In this document: positions 1 to 8,821 of the stretch, piece by piece
Layout: each line of letters starts with the position of its first letter
How positions within the stretch are numbered: position 1 is the stretch's first letter
Assembly: GCA_041946825.1 (NCBI GenBank)
Contig: JBHGBD010000004.1
Location: 134,633 to 198,632, forward strand
DNA from: CAZTHM01 sp041946825
GTDB taxonomy: Bacteria; Acidobacteriota; Terriglobia; UBA7540
Reading direction: 5' to 3'
Length of the DNA: 64,000 bases
The notes under the pieces: generated by a model
Databases searched by the model: none
What the model was told of the DNA's origin: nothing
What the model saw: the letters and a program-made list of their open reading frames with translations, nothing else
Translations under genes and position numbers: made by a program

Positions 1-4
1 ATGT

Positions 5-430
5 ATGGCCGACGTCAATAAAAAGCGGGTGGCATTGGGTGTCGTCGTGGGCGGCGTGGTTTGGGGTGTCTGGAGCATGCTCGTCAACGCTCTGATTTTG
101 GCGTCCCACTACATGGCCGCTCAGAACTCCGGCCGGTTGCTCCAGCAGCCGCGATACCCGCTGTTCCTCCTCTACTGGTTCGTGATGCTGTTCGTCCTTA
201 CCTACATCCTGGTTTGGATTTACCTCTCGCTGCGTGTCACGCTCGGTCCCGGGCCAAAGACAGCGCTGCGCGTAGGCTTTCTGGTCGGGTTCGCCATCGC
301 GTTCCCAATGAATCTCACCATTGCCTCGTGGGCTCCCTTTGAGCGGGTCTTCCCCCTTTGGTGGATGCTCGACCTGTGGGTGGGCGCGATGCTGGCGACA
401 TTTGTCTCGGCGTGGCTCTACAAAGATTAG
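5..430 (+). CDS. Small integral membrane protein of unknown function
   Basis: This 141-residue protein is almost entirely hydrophobic. I see about four membrane spans: residues roughly 10-34, 58-80, 88-108 and 114-138, joined by short polar loops. No catalytic or metal-binding motif is visible and I do not recognise the family. The ATG lies four bases inside the window, so a ribosome site cannot be fully judged and a longer upstream start is possible. The next gene follows 37 bases downstream on the same strand, so the two may be cotranscribed, but nothing else ties them together. It is most probably an inner-membrane protein; a specific role cannot be assigned. Confidence 0.6.
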   Translation: MADVNKKRVALGVVVGGVVWGVWSMLVNALILASHYMAAQNSGRLLQQPRYPLFLLYWFVMLFVLTYILVWIYLSLRVTLGPGPKTALRVGFLVGFAIAFPMNLTIASWAPFERVFPLWWMLDLWVGAMLATFVSAWLYKD

Positions 431-467
431 TCGCAATCGATCTGTCCAGGCCTCGCATCCTGTGGCC

Positions 468-1352
468 ATGCCGTCAATGCCGTCAAAGAGAATGGTGATT
501 GTCCTTCTCGCTGGCCTGCTATCGGTCCCTCTTCCGGCACTGGCGCGCTTGAATCTGCCCCAGACCAAGCAGGTCGTGACGCTGCCTGACGATACCGTCC
601 GTACCCTTCGGACCAGCCTCGGCTCGAATACCACGACGGAACTGCCACGAGCGGAGGAGGAAGTTCTCTTGAACGCGTTGCCTCAGGGTTTTCGCGCGTC
701 GTGCGGCGATATGATTGAAAACTGGGGTGAGATCGCCAAAGGGACCGCCCAGTGGCGCGTGCGCGTCCTGTTCACGCGCGGGAATCAAGTCTGGCTGGCA
801 TTTCGTTGCGGATCTCGCGCACCCGAATATGGAAAGGACTTCGACGAACGGCCAGCCCTGTTGCGCCTTGATTCCGGAAAGTTGGAGTTCTTCCCTTTGG
901 GCGTGGACGCCGAAAACGACTCGACCCTGTATCATCTGGAAGTTGCCAAAGTTGTGCCGCTCGACGGTGTGGAGGGAGTTGCGTTCAGCGCGATGGAACC
1001 AGGTTTAAACCCGTGCTGCGACGGGCCGGAATCGCGCTCCGGAGAAAGCTGGCGGGTCTTCGCGGACTCGTCGCACGGTGTTGCGGAATTGCTTTCGATC
1101 ACGACGACGCGGGACGATTCCAGCCACAGCGACGACCCGGAGGTTGACTCCGAGACAACTTACCGGGCCGAGTTGAAGCTCGAACGGGATTCGAGCCGGA
1201 AGGTCACCGGCGTTACGGTGACCTTCCGCGAAGAGATCAAGGACATCACCTGGGAAGGCGCAAAAGCCAACCCCAAGATCGTCAGCCGACGCTCCGGCAC
1301 GCTGCGCTACCATTGGAATCCTGCGTCTCGGGTCTTTGAGGAGATCAAGTAG
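468..1352 (+). CDS. Secreted protein of unknown function
   Basis: The frame is open from further upstream, but the start at 468 is preferred because it gives a proper signal peptide: basic residues (KR) then a hydrophobic stretch ending LPALA around residue 26. The rest (294 residues in all) is soluble, with many charged and beta-prone segments and a cluster of Cys residues near the middle (NPCCDGPES). No family was recognised. It starts 37 bases after the preceding membrane protein and ends 49 bases before the convergent end of rnr. Likely periplasmic or cell-surface; no catalytic motif is evident. Confidence 0.55.
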   Translation: MPSMPSKRMVIVLLAGLLSVPLPALARLNLPQTKQVVTLPDDTVRTLRTSLGSNTTTELPRAEEEVLLNALPQGFRASCGDMIENWGEIAKGTAQWRVRVLFTRGNQVWLAFRCGSRAPEYGKDFDERPALLRLDSGKLEFFPLGVDAENDSTLYHLEVAKVVPLDGVEGVAFSAMEPGLNPCCDGPESRSGESWRVFADSSHGVAELLSITTTRDDSSHSDDPEVDSETTYRAELKLERDSSRKVTGVTVTFREEIKDITWEGAKANPKIVSRRSGTLRYHWNPASRVFEEIK

Positions 1353-1401
1353 CGCCACTTCCGCTCTGAGCGGGACGGCATTCTGGGCAGAAGACCCGGC
1401 G

Positions 1402-3837
1402 CTACTCTGCCACGGCAAACTGCAGCTTGTTTCCCATGCGGTCGATGCGGTCGAGACGGACGCGAACGCGCGCGCCGAGATTGAACTCGCGCTTGGCGTG
1501 CTGGCCGACGATGGCACGCAGGCTTTCGCGGTAGATGTAGCGGTCGTCGTCTAGCGAATCGAGCGGCACGAACCCTTCCACAAAAAGGTCCGTTAATTCT
1601 ACGAAGAACCCATGCTTGGTCAGGCTGATGATGAGCGCATCAAACTCGTCGCCGAGATGTTGCGCCATGAAGTTGACCTTCTTCCATTCCATCAACTCGC
1701 GCTCGGAGTCCTGGGCACGCCGCTCGGCTTCCGAGGTCTCCGCGGCAAGGGCGGCGAGTTCTTGCGGGTGCACAAACGCCGCACCTGGGAACGCGGGCGG
1801 CCCGCCCGCCAGCGGCCGAGAAGGCCGCGCTCCCGGAGCTTCGCGCGAGAGCGCGGCCTTCAGGATGCGGTGCACGATCAAATCAGGGTACCGTCGGATC
1901 GGCGAAGTGAAGTGTGTGTAAGTGGGCGCGGCGAGCGCGAAGTGGCCGACGTTTTCCTCCGAATACCGCGCCTGCTTAAGCGAGCGCAGCATCAGGTAAG
2001 ACAAAATCCGCTCCTCCGGTTTTCCTTCGATGCGCTGCGTCAGGCGCTGGTAATGCCGCGGGGTGATTTTGAATTCTTTGGCGGAGGGGAGATCGACGAA
2101 GCGCGGATGGCGCTCTTCGCGTCTTGCCTGCTCGCGCCGTGATTCGCGCACTCGCCGCAGGGCAGGCAATTCGATTCCCAGCGAGTAGCCGAACGTGGCC
2201 GCGATTTCCTCAAATTCCAAAACCTTCTTCGGGTCAGGTTTTTCGTGGATGCGGTAGAGCGAAGGGATTGCCTTCGACTCGAGGAATCCCGCCACGGCCT
2301 CGTTCGCGGCGAGCATGAACTCCTCGATGATCCGGTGCGCGATGTTGCGCTCCGAGCGCGTGATTCCAATCATGCGGCCGTGCTCGTCGAATTCGATCTC
2401 GGGCTCGGGCAGGTCAAAGTCGATCGAGCCGCGCGCCTCGCGCCGACGGTTTAAGATGCGCGCAAGTTCTTCCATCAGCTTGAAGTTTTCGACCAAGTGA
2501 GCGTAACGCGTCAGGTCTGTGGCATTGGCCGTCAGCACGCCGTTCACAGCGGTGTAAGTCATGCGCTCGGCGCTGCGGATGATGCCGGGAACAAGGTCGT
2601 AAGAAACAACCTTGCCCTCGGAATCGATTTCCATCAGCGCCGACATCACCAACCGGTCGACGTGGGGGTTCAAACTGCAGATGCCGTTCGAAAGATCAAG
2701 CGGCAGCATGGGCACGGCGCGGTCGGGGAAGTAGACGGATGTACCCCGCAGGCGCGCTTCGCGGTCAAGCGGCGTGCCGGGGCGAACGTAATGCGCCACG
2801 TCGGCGATGTGAACTTGCAGAAGATAGTTTCCATCAACCAAACGCTCGACATACACGGCGTCATCAAAATCCTTGGCGGTCTCGCCATCGATGGTGACGA
2901 TGGGCAGTGCGCGGAAATCGCGCCGGTGTCCCTCGCCACGGTCGCGTTCGGGAATGTATTGCGGCACGGCGCTTGCTTCCGCCAGAACTTCCGCGGGAAA
3001 ACGATGAGGCAGGTGGAATTTGCGGATGATGATCTCGACGTCGACGCCGAATTCGTCGCGCTTGCCCAGAATCTCCACGACCCGGCCCTTGGGAAGTTGC
3101 GCCGGCGCGGGAAAGTTGGTGATTTCGACGTCAACAATCAGCCCTTCCAGGTCTTGTGCGCTCCGCCGCGTTCCTGCGCGCATCAACTTTGCGCTCTTGC
3201 CTTCCGACTCTCCTCCGAATTGCCGGTCGCGCGCTGCTGTCTCGACGGGCCACTCTGCTCCGCGTGGGATCACGATCTCAAACGGAATGCGGTGATCATG
3301 AGGCATCACGTAGTTGTAGCGCGGGCCGCAGTGGAATTCGCCGACCACGGTTTTCTGTGCACGCTCGCGCACCGTGACGACCCGACCTTCCATCCGTCCG
3401 TCGGCTTTGGAACGCACGACGTGAACTTCCACGCGGTCGCCGTGCAGCGCCGAACCCATGCCGCCGGCGGGAATGAAAATGTCCTGCCCGAGTTCGCCGG
3501 CTCGCTGATCTGGGACGACGAACCCGTAGCCATCACGATGGCCGATTAAACGACCGCTGATCAGACCGCGGCGCTCGGCACTCGCCGGCGGCTGCGCGCG
3601 CCGGTGCTCCCGCGACGGAACGATGGGACGATGATCGGCAGGCATCAGGGCGAAGTGGCTTTTCTTAAGATAGGCAATCCTTCGCCGCCGCGCCAATTCT
3701 TTGAGAACAGCCTTGAGCTCGCGAGCCTGGCTCGAGCGCAGGCCCAGCGCGACGACAATTTCGCGCAGGCGAAACGCCTTGTGCGGATTCTCCTCAAAGA
3801 GCCTGAGGATTTCAGAAGGCGAGGGAAATTCACGCAT
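1402..3837 (-). CDS. rnr: Ribonuclease R (3'-5' exoribonuclease)
   Basis: An 811-residue RNase R of the RNB family, which degrades structured RNA processively from the 3' end in the cytoplasm. Domains in order: winged helix (about 7-65), cold-shock domains (about 90-270), catalytic RNB domain (about 308-640) with the metal-binding core DGETAKDFDDAV at 317-328 and the HIADVAHYV signature at 343-351, and a C-terminal S1 RNA-binding domain (about 735-811). Length and order match the family. An unusual Pro/Gly/Ala/Arg-rich stretch at about residues 660-690, between the RNB and S1 domains, is encoded by a REP-like palindrome (separate entry). The gene is divergent from the gamma-glutamyltransferase gene, with 105 bases between the start codons. 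Identification is secure. Confidence 0.96.
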   Translation of the reverse strand: MREFPSPSEILRLFEENPHKAFRLREIVVALGLRSSQARELKAVLKELARRRRIAYLKKSHFALMPADHRPIVPSREHRRAQPPASAERRGLISGRLIGHRDGYGFVVPDQRAGELGQDIFIPAGGMGSALHGDRVEVHVVRSKADGRMEGRVVTVRERAQKTVVGEFHCGPRYNYVMPHDHRIPFEIVIPRGAEWPVETAARDRQFGGESEGKSAKLMRAGTRRSAQDLEGLIVDVEITNFPAPAQLPKGRVVEILGKRDEFGVDVEIIIRKFHLPHRFPAEVLAEASAVPQYIPERDRGEGHRRDFRALPIVTIDGETAKDFDDAVYVERLVDGNYLLQVHIADVAHYVRPGTPLDREARLRGTSVYFPDRAVPMLPLDLSNGICSLNPHVDRLVMSALMEIDSEGKVVSYDLVPGIIRSAERMTYTAVNGVLTANATDLTRYAHLVENFKLMEELARILNRRREARGSIDFDLPEPEIEFDEHGRMIGITRSERNIAHRIIEEFMLAANEAVAGFLESKAIPSLYRIHEKPDPKKVLEFEEIAATFGYSLGIELPALRRVRESRREQARREERHPRFVDLPSAKEFKITPRHYQRLTQRIEGKPEERILSYLMLRSLKQARYSEENVGHFALAAPTYTHFTSPIRRYPDLIVHRILKAALSREAPGARPSRPLAGGPPAFPGAAFVHPQELAALAAETSEAERRAQDSERELMEWKKVNFMAQHLGDEFDALIISLTKHGFFVELTDLFVEGFVPLDSLDDDRYIYRESLRAIVGQHAKREFNLGARVRVRLDRIDRMGNKLQFAVAE
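1787..1834. repeat. REP-like GC palindrome inserted in frame within rnr
   Basis: Read on the rnr strand the segment runs GGGAGCGCGGCC, a short linker, GGCCGCTGG, then CGGGCGGGCCGCCCGCG and TTCCC, forming two nested GC-rich inverted repeats bounded by GGGAGCGCG and CGCGTTCCC arms. This architecture resembles dispersed intergenic GC palindromes that I know from many environmental bacterial genomes. Here it lies inside a coding region and keeps the frame, adding roughly 16-20 residues rich in Pro, Arg, Gly and Ala between the catalytic and S1 domains. Other copies in this window cannot be counted by eye. Confidence 0.6.
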
Positions 3838-3906
3838 GGCCGCTCCAGGTTGAGTGTAGCATTCCCTGCGCTGCGGGCGTTATCCCACGCCATCTCAGGG
3901 AAAAAG

Positions 3907-3936
3907 TTGAAAATTTCGTTCTGCAACCTGTAGACT
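3907..3936 (+). promoter_or_regulatory. Sigma-70-type promoter of the gamma-glutamyltransferase gene
   Basis: TTGAAA at 3907-3912 and TAGACT at 3931-3936 are separated by 18 bases. A start site about seven bases after the -10 box falls on the ATG at 3943, so the mRNA would have almost no 5' leader. No Shine-Dalgarno sequence precedes the ATG, which agrees with leaderless translation. Confidence 0.5.
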
Positions 3937-3942
3937 CCTGAA

Positions 3943-5655
3943 ATGATGCGAACCCGAATATCAATTCTGTTGGGAATCCTCATGAGCCTATCACCACTCG
4001 ATGCCGCCCAGGCCCAGCGCCTTTCGGATCTTATGGACCGCTCGCAAGCACGGTCAATGGTCATCACGCAACTGGGGATTGTTGCGACTAGCCAGGCACT
4101 GGCCTCGCAGGCGGGAGCGCAGATTCTGGCGCGGGGGGGCACGGCCGTGGACGCCGCCATTGCCGCCAACGCCGTGTTGGGCGTCGTTGAACCCATGATG
4201 GATGGTATCGGCGGCGACCTCTTTGCCATCGAGTGGGATGCCAAGACAGGGAAGCTTTCCGGCCTCAACTCAAGTGGGTGGGCTCCGGAAAAACTTACTG
4301 TCGATTTCCTGAAGGGAAAAGGGATTACCCATATGCCCGGCCAGGGAATCTTCTCGGTGACGGTGCCGGGCTGCGTGAGGGGGTGGGAGGCGCTGCACAA
4401 GAAATTCGGCAAGCTCCCCTGGTCAGAACTCTTCCAGCCGGCCATCTACTATGCTCGGAACGGATTCCCGGTTACCGAAGTCGTCGAGACCTACTGGCGA
4501 GGGCAGAAAGCGGCCCTTGAGAAGGATATGAACGGCCGGCGCGTTTTCCTCGTCAACGGCGAGACGCCGAAGGTTGGCGATGTCTTCCGAAATCCAGAAT
4601 ACGCCCACGCGCTGGAACTCGTCGCCCAGCGGGGGCCTGAGGTTTTCTACCAAGGCGAAATCGCCAAGGCGATTCTGAGAACTTCGGAACGCCTGGGTGG
4701 CGTGATGACAGCCGCAGATCTCGCTGATTTCCGGCCGGAGTGGGTGAACCCAATTTCCACGAACTACCGTGGCTGGACGGTTTACGAGCTGCCGCCCAAC
4801 GGCCAGGGCATGGCGGTGCTCGAGATGCTCAATATCTTCGAGAAATTCCCTATCCCCGACTGGGGCTTCTCAAGCGCCGACTCCTTCCACGTCAAAATGG
4901 AGGCGCAGAAGCTCGCTTACTCCGACCTGCGCCGTTACAATGCCGACCCGAAATTTGCCGAGGTTCCGATCAAGGGAATTCTCTCCAAGGACTTCGCTGC
5001 GGCGCGGGCCGCGACGATCGACTTGAAAAAAGCTCACTGCGACGTTGAGCCAGGCGACGCGGCTCGATACGGAAGCGACACGGTCTATCTGACCGCTGTC
5101 GACAAAGACGGCAACATCGTCTCACTGATCCAGAGCGTGGCAAGCCTGTTCGGCTCGGGCGTCATCGCGGATGATTTCGGCTTCGCTTTGCAGAACCGGG
5201 GTGCGGGATTCGTTCTGGATCCCAACCACCCCGACGTCCTTGCGCCACACAAGCGCCCGTTCCATACCATCATCCCGGGATTCATGGAGAAGGGGGATTT
5301 ACATATCGGCTTCGGCATCATGGGCGGGCTCAATCAGCCGCAGGCGCACGCTCAGTTGGTTTCCAACATCGTGGATCACGGGATGAATATCCAGGCCGCG
5401 CTTGAAGCGCCGCGCTTCACGCGGTTGGAATTCGGGACCTGTCAATTCATGATTGAGGGGCGCGTGCCGGCGGCCGTCCGCGAGGAACTGATCAAGCGCG
5501 GTCACCCGCTCGACGTGCGCGGCGATTACTCTTCCTGGTTTGGCGGCGGGCAAGTGGTAATGCACGATTCCTCGAACGGCGTGAACTACGGCGCGTCGTC
5601 CCCGCGCAAGGATGGGGCCGCTACGCCGGAACCGTCACCAATGCCGGGAAAATAG
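3943..5655 (+). CDS. ggt: Gamma-glutamyltransferase family protein (Ntn hydrolase)
   Basis: A 570-residue exported gamma-glutamyltranspeptidase-like protein that would cleave gamma-glutamyl bonds of glutathione or related compounds in the periplasm. Residues 1-25 form a signal peptide ending AAQAQ. The region ARGGTAVDAAIAANAVLGVVEP, around residue 70, is the characteristic N-terminal Ggt motif. The proenzyme self-cleaves before a Thr that becomes the nucleophile; here that is Thr380 in GSDTVYLTAVDKDGN, matching the family position and giving large and small subunits of about 379 and 191 residues. Length is typical. The substrate could differ (glutathione hydrolase or a cephalosporin-acylase-like activity), since specificity residues cannot be judged by eye. 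It is followed by tRNA-Leu on the other strand, so it is probably monocistronic. Confidence 0.9.
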   Translation: MMRTRISILLGILMSLSPLDAAQAQRLSDLMDRSQARSMVITQLGIVATSQALASQAGAQILARGGTAVDAAIAANAVLGVVEPMMDGIGGDLFAIEWDAKTGKLSGLNSSGWAPEKLTVDFLKGKGITHMPGQGIFSVTVPGCVRGWEALHKKFGKLPWSELFQPAIYYARNGFPVTEVVETYWRGQKAALEKDMNGRRVFLVNGETPKVGDVFRNPEYAHALELVAQRGPEVFYQGEIAKAILRTSERLGGVMTAADLADFRPEWVNPISTNYRGWTVYELPPNGQGMAVLEMLNIFEKFPIPDWGFSSADSFHVKMEAQKLAYSDLRRYNADPKFAEVPIKGILSKDFAAARAATIDLKKAHCDVEPGDAARYGSDTVYLTAVDKDGNIVSLIQSVASLFGSGVIADDFGFALQNRGAGFVLDPNHPDVLAPHKRPFHTIIPGFMEKGDLHIGFGIMGGLNQPQAHAQLVSNIVDHGMNIQAALEAPRFTRLEFGTCQFMIEGRVPAAVREELIKRGHPLDVRGDYSSWFGGGQVVMHDSSNGVNYGASSPRKDGAATPEPSPMPGK

Positions 5656-5702
5656 GAACATCGTTCGCACTTCATGGATGGGGCTACGGAAACTCAGACC
5701 GT

Positions 5703-5789
5703 TGGTGCCGAAGAGAGGACTCGAACCTCCACTCCCTGACGGGAACTACACCCTGAATGTAGCGCGTCTGCCAATTCCGCCACTTCGGC
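5703..5789 (-). tRNA. tRNA-Leu (anticodon CAG)
   Basis: The complementary strand folds as a class II tRNA of 87 nt. The acceptor stem GCCGAAG pairs with CTTCGGC, followed by A and an encoded CCA. The anticodon stem is CTACA/TGTAG with loop TTCAGGG, giving anticodon CAG, which reads CUG Leu codons. There is an extra arm (CCCGTCAGGGAG region) and a T-loop GTTCGAGTC. All stems are intact, so the gene should be functional. Confidence 0.96.
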
Positions 5790-5955
5790 AGGTACGAGCG
5801 AATCTGCGGGCGCAACCAGACAGCGAAAACTCCAGCCGCAGCCGCAATTTTCCATCTTGCCATTCGGGAAAACTCCTGTCAAGCAACGCGCGGCCGCTAC
5901 GCCGAGGCCCGGTCACGCGCGGGTCCGCCTCCAGTGAACAGCTGCCGGAGCGCGC

Positions 5956-5964
5956 TGGTATAAT
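5956..5964 (+). promoter_or_regulatory. Extended -10 promoter of the redoxin-tlpA operon
   Basis: TGG directly precedes a perfect TATAAT (5959-5964), giving an extended -10 element. No convincing -35 box is seen 16-18 bases upstream. Transcription would start near 5971 and read into the gene at 6013, which has a GGGGAAGAG ribosome site. Confidence 0.6.
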
Positions 5965-6012
5965 GTCAGGTTGTGGGGCAACGCGAAACTGAGACGAAAA
6001 GGGGAAGAGCTT

Positions 6013-6630
6013 ATGCGCGCTCTCGGTCGAAACCTCGTAGGAACGATGGCGTTAGGGTTGTTTGTCGTCTGGAGCGCGTGCACGGCGGGCGACCTGCCCA
6101 CCGCCAAAATCAAAATAGGCGAAAAGATGGCGGATTTCACCCTTCCCGAGGCAGGCGCCGGAAAGGCTCATTCACTCTACGAACACAAGGGGAAGAAGGC
6201 CGTTGCGGTGATTTTCATTGCCACGCAGTGCCCGTACTCGAATGCCTTCACCGGCGTGATGGCGAAGCTGGCGCGTGAGTATGCCCGTCGGGGCGTCGAC
6301 GTTGTGGGAATCAACGCCAATAAAACCGAGCCCTCGGCGCAGGTGGCCGAACACGCACGCGCGCACAACCTGGGCTTTCCGGTTTTGAAGGACGAGGACA
6401 ACGTGATCGCCGACCGGCTGGGTGCGTCCGTGACTCCCGAAGTTTTCCTCCTCGACAGCACGTGGACGCTTCGATATCACGGCGCGCTTGGAAACAGCGC
6501 CCATCCCACTACCAAGGCAGACGAGGCCTCCGATGCCGAGTTCCGCCCGGCGCTCGAGGCGGTGCTTGCCGGCCAAACCGTTGCCAAGACGGAAACGAAA
6601 GCCTTCGGCTGCACGATTAAGCGTCTCTAG
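6013..6630 (+). CDS. Exported redoxin (AhpC/TSA-type thioredoxin fold)
   Basis: The ATG at 6013 is chosen over one 42 bases upstream because GGGGAAGAG sits 4 bases before it and it begins a signal peptide (hydrophobic to about residue 26). The 205-residue product has the redoxin fold: DFTLPEAG at the N terminus, then TQCPYSNAF, where a single Cys replaces the usual CxxC pair (CPYS), and GVDVVGINAN downstream. A second conserved Cys lies in the C-terminal FGCTIKR. This pattern matches exported single-Cys redoxins found in Acidobacteria and Planctomycetes. The second thiol probably resolves the first, but that is inference. It is cotranscribed with the TlpA-like gene that begins 4 bases after its stop codon. 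Confidence 0.8.
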   Translation: MRALGRNLVGTMALGLFVVWSACTAGDLPTAKIKIGEKMADFTLPEAGAGKAHSLYEHKGKKAVAVIFIATQCPYSNAFTGVMAKLAREYARRGVDVVGINANKTEPSAQVAEHARAHNLGFPVLKDEDNVIADRLGASVTPEVFLLDSTWTLRYHGALGNSAHPTTKADEASDAEFRPALEAVLAGQTVAKTETKAFGCTIKRL

Positions 6631-6634
6631 CTCT

Positions 6635-7168
6635 GTGGCTTCCACAATCTCGCAAAGCGTATTTCCGCTTCTCGCCACTTGGCTGGCGCTCGCCGCGGCT
6701 TGCTCGCGGTCGCCGAATCCGGTTCCGCCCGAGCCCACACCGCCCCGCGGAATTGTCGATTTGAATGAAGACGGCTGGCAGGAGGTGCGACGCCAGCATC
6801 GCGGCCGTGTGATGCTGGTGAATTTCTGGGCCACTTGGTGCGAGCCCTGCCGTGAGGAGTATCCCGCGCTGGTCCGGTTGCACAACACCTTCCGCACCCA
6901 AGGGTTGTCACTCGTCGCCATCTCGATGGACGAGCCGGAATCGGTCCCTGCCATCGAGCGTTTCTTGAAATCGCAAGGAGCGCAATTCGGAAGCTACCGC
7001 CACAACTTCCGTGACTTCGGAAAATTCATCGATACCATCAATCCCCGCTGGGGCGGCGGAATTCCCGCCAGCTTCTTATTCGATCGTCAAGGGAATTTGG
7101 TCCAAAGCTGGCAGGGGGCGACAACCTTCGAGGAATTCCAGCGCACGATCGAGCCGCTGCTTCGCTGA
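6635..7168 (+). CDS. TlpA-family periplasmic thiol-disulfide oxidoreductase, probable lipoprotein
   Basis: The frame is open upstream into the preceding gene. A GTG at 6635, four bases past the previous stop, gives a compact 177-residue protein with a signal peptide ending LALAAAC, so the Cys is probably lipidated. The thioredoxin-fold core shows NFWATWCEPCREEYPAL (active-site CEPC) and the cis-Pro segment GGGIPASFLFDRQGNLV. Family members reduce or oxidise disulfides of exported proteins, for example in cytochrome c maturation. Tight coupling to the upstream redoxin suggests that this protein recycles it. The GTG start is inferred from spacing and signal peptide, not from a strong ribosome site. 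Confidence 0.85.
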   Translation: MASTISQSVFPLLATWLALAAACSRSPNPVPPEPTPPRGIVDLNEDGWQEVRRQHRGRVMLVNFWATWCEPCREEYPALVRLHNTFRTQGLSLVAISMDEPESVPAIERFLKSQGAQFGSYRHNFRDFGKFIDTINPRWGGGIPASFLFDRQGNLVQSWQGATTFEEFQRTIEPLLR

Positions 7169-7212
7169 AGGACTTCCCTCGAGAATCACATTGAAGAATG
7201 TCCAGGCCGGCC

Positions 7213-8064
7213 TTAGCGGGCCTTGGTCGCCAGGGCCGCCATCACTTTCGTGCGCTCGGTGGCGATGAAGCTGACGATTTCCTGAATCGCCGCCTCGTTC
7301 TGCTCAGGGCTTTGGTCCGGCTTGAACCCGAAATCGTTCCCGCCCGTGGCAACCCGTACCAGGGCAATGGCGGCCATGCGAAGGTTGGGGTCTTTGTCCC
7401 GCAGAGCTCGGTTGAAAATCCGCTGGCCGTTGTCCACCCCACCGACGATCTCGATGGGCGGCGGAGTTTTGTGGCGATGGACGACCTGCTCAGGTGTCAT
7501 CGCGCTGCCTTCGGTGAAGCGCCACACACCTAACCGCGCCGAGTCGAGGGCATGATTCGCCTCGCGCGTCGCTTCCATCCTCTGCTGAAAGGCCTCGGCC
7601 CGCGCGGCGGGCTCGGCCGTCGTGTCTCCCGTGGCCGCCTGCGCGGCGGCAATCGTCTCGTCGAGCATATGCGCCATCGCCGCGATCCCCTCAGTCCTTC
7701 CCAGCACGGTCAGGACGTTTGCCGGCGCGACGCGCTTCAGCGGGTCTGTGCTCATCAGCATCGGCACAAGGCGGGGGATGGCTTGCTCCTTGAGAGGAAT
7801 GAAGGCCGTGAACAACTCAGCTGAGGTCCGGGGGTGCGAAAGCTGCTGGAGGAGATAATCCAGATCTCCCTTGCGCGCCGGGTCCAGCGGAGGGCTCAAT
7901 TCGACTTTGCCCTTCCTCAAGGCATCCGTTTCAACCTGGACACTCGGCTTCTCCTGTTTGGCTTTGCGCTCGCGCTCCTGGCGCGCCAGATCGCCAAGTG
8001 ATTGCGCAACGGCCAGCTGCGAGACAAGAAACAGACCAATGAACAATCCCCATGCGGTTCTCAT
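7213..8064 (-). CDS. Secreted alpha-helical, HEAT-like protein of unknown function
   Basis: The ATG at 8064 is preferred over one ten codons upstream because AAGGGGG lies a few bases before it and it begins a clean signal peptide (MRTAWGLFIGLFLVSQLAVAQ). The mature part (about 260 residues) is helical, with a charged ARQERERKAKQEK segment followed by helices such as DPLKRVAPANVLTVLGRTEG and KDPNLRMAAIALVRVATGG, which look like HEAT-type repeats. No catalytic residues are recognisable. It converges on the tlpA gene (44 bases between ends). Probably a periplasmic scaffold-like protein; the family was not recognised. Confidence 0.6.
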   Translation of the reverse strand: MRTAWGLFIGLFLVSQLAVAQSLGDLARQERERKAKQEKPSVQVETDALRKGKVELSPPLDPARKGDLDYLLQQLSHPRTSAELFTAFIPLKEQAIPRLVPMLMSTDPLKRVAPANVLTVLGRTEGIAAMAHMLDETIAAAQAATGDTTAEPAARAEAFQQRMEATREANHALDSARLGVWRFTEGSAMTPEQVVHRHKTPPPIEIVGGVDNGQRIFNRALRDKDPNLRMAAIALVRVATGGNDFGFKPDQSPEQNEAAIQEIVSFIATERTKVMAALATKAR

Positions 8065-8169
8065 TGCCGCCCCCTTGTCAGAGGATACTTGCACCCTTGC
8101 GTGACCACGCCGATTGCAGCGGATTATCTCACAGAAATCCTCGCGCGGGAACTCATCGGCCGCCGTGCC

Positions 8170-8691
8170 TCAGCGCGGAAGAAGCAAGCGGCCCAACAGA
8201 ACCAGGCCCGACAGCAGCTTGGCGCCATCCAGTCCCGTAAACACCGTGTGCAGCGTTCTAAACCGACCCATCTCCGGCGGCGGGGGATTACGCGGCACAA
8301 AATCCATCTGGCGGCCGAGGTTCACAATCTCGGGAGTAATGTAAAGCGTCAACACTGCCGCCAGCATGAGCATGGCGCCGGCGAAAACCAAATTGAATGA
8401 GGAGCGCGGAACCTGCCGAAGCAGCAACCCCAATAGAATTCCACCGAGCACGAGTTGCGCCCAGCCATATGCGTGAAAATAGGAGCGGTTAATTTCCGAA
8501 GTGAGGTAACGCATGAGAACGCGAGTCTGGTCGGCGGTCAGCGGTTTGGCGGCCTCGGTGAATTGTGAACCCGATTCACGCAGGATACGGTTGAGCGTCG
8601 CAAAACTACCGCTCGCCGCGAACCACATGCAGACCGTCATCGCCACCCAGGTACTCAGGATTACGATTGCCAGCAATCGAGTTCGCTCCAT
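8170..8691 (-). CDS. DUF4149-like integral membrane protein
   Basis: A 173-residue protein with about four membrane helices: residues about 8-30, 75-95, 102-122 and 150-170. A polar segment between helices 1 and 2 carries SEINRSYFHAYGWAQ. Spacing and the start of the protein suggest the DUF4149 group of small membrane proteins; this is a resemblance judged by eye. No function is known to me. It lies downstream of the GcvT-like gene on the same strand, with 130 bases between. Confidence 0.55.
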   Translation of the reverse strand: MERTRLLAIVILSTWVAMTVCMWFAASGSFATLNRILRESGSQFTEAAKPLTADQTRVLMRYLTSEINRSYFHAYGWAQLVLGGILLGLLLRQVPRSSFNLVFAGAMLMLAAVLTLYITPEIVNLGRQMDFVPRNPPPPEMGRFRTLHTVFTGLDGAKLLSGLVLLGRLLLPR

Positions 8692-8821
8692 GGGGATTCT
8701 TAATTATGAGTTCTGAATAATGAAGCGAAGGCCGGAAACTGGGGGAAGGAATCTTGATGCGTCTTCCATCCCTCGTCACTCCATCAACAAGCTCCCACTG
8801 CCGGCCTCCTGGCGCACAATG

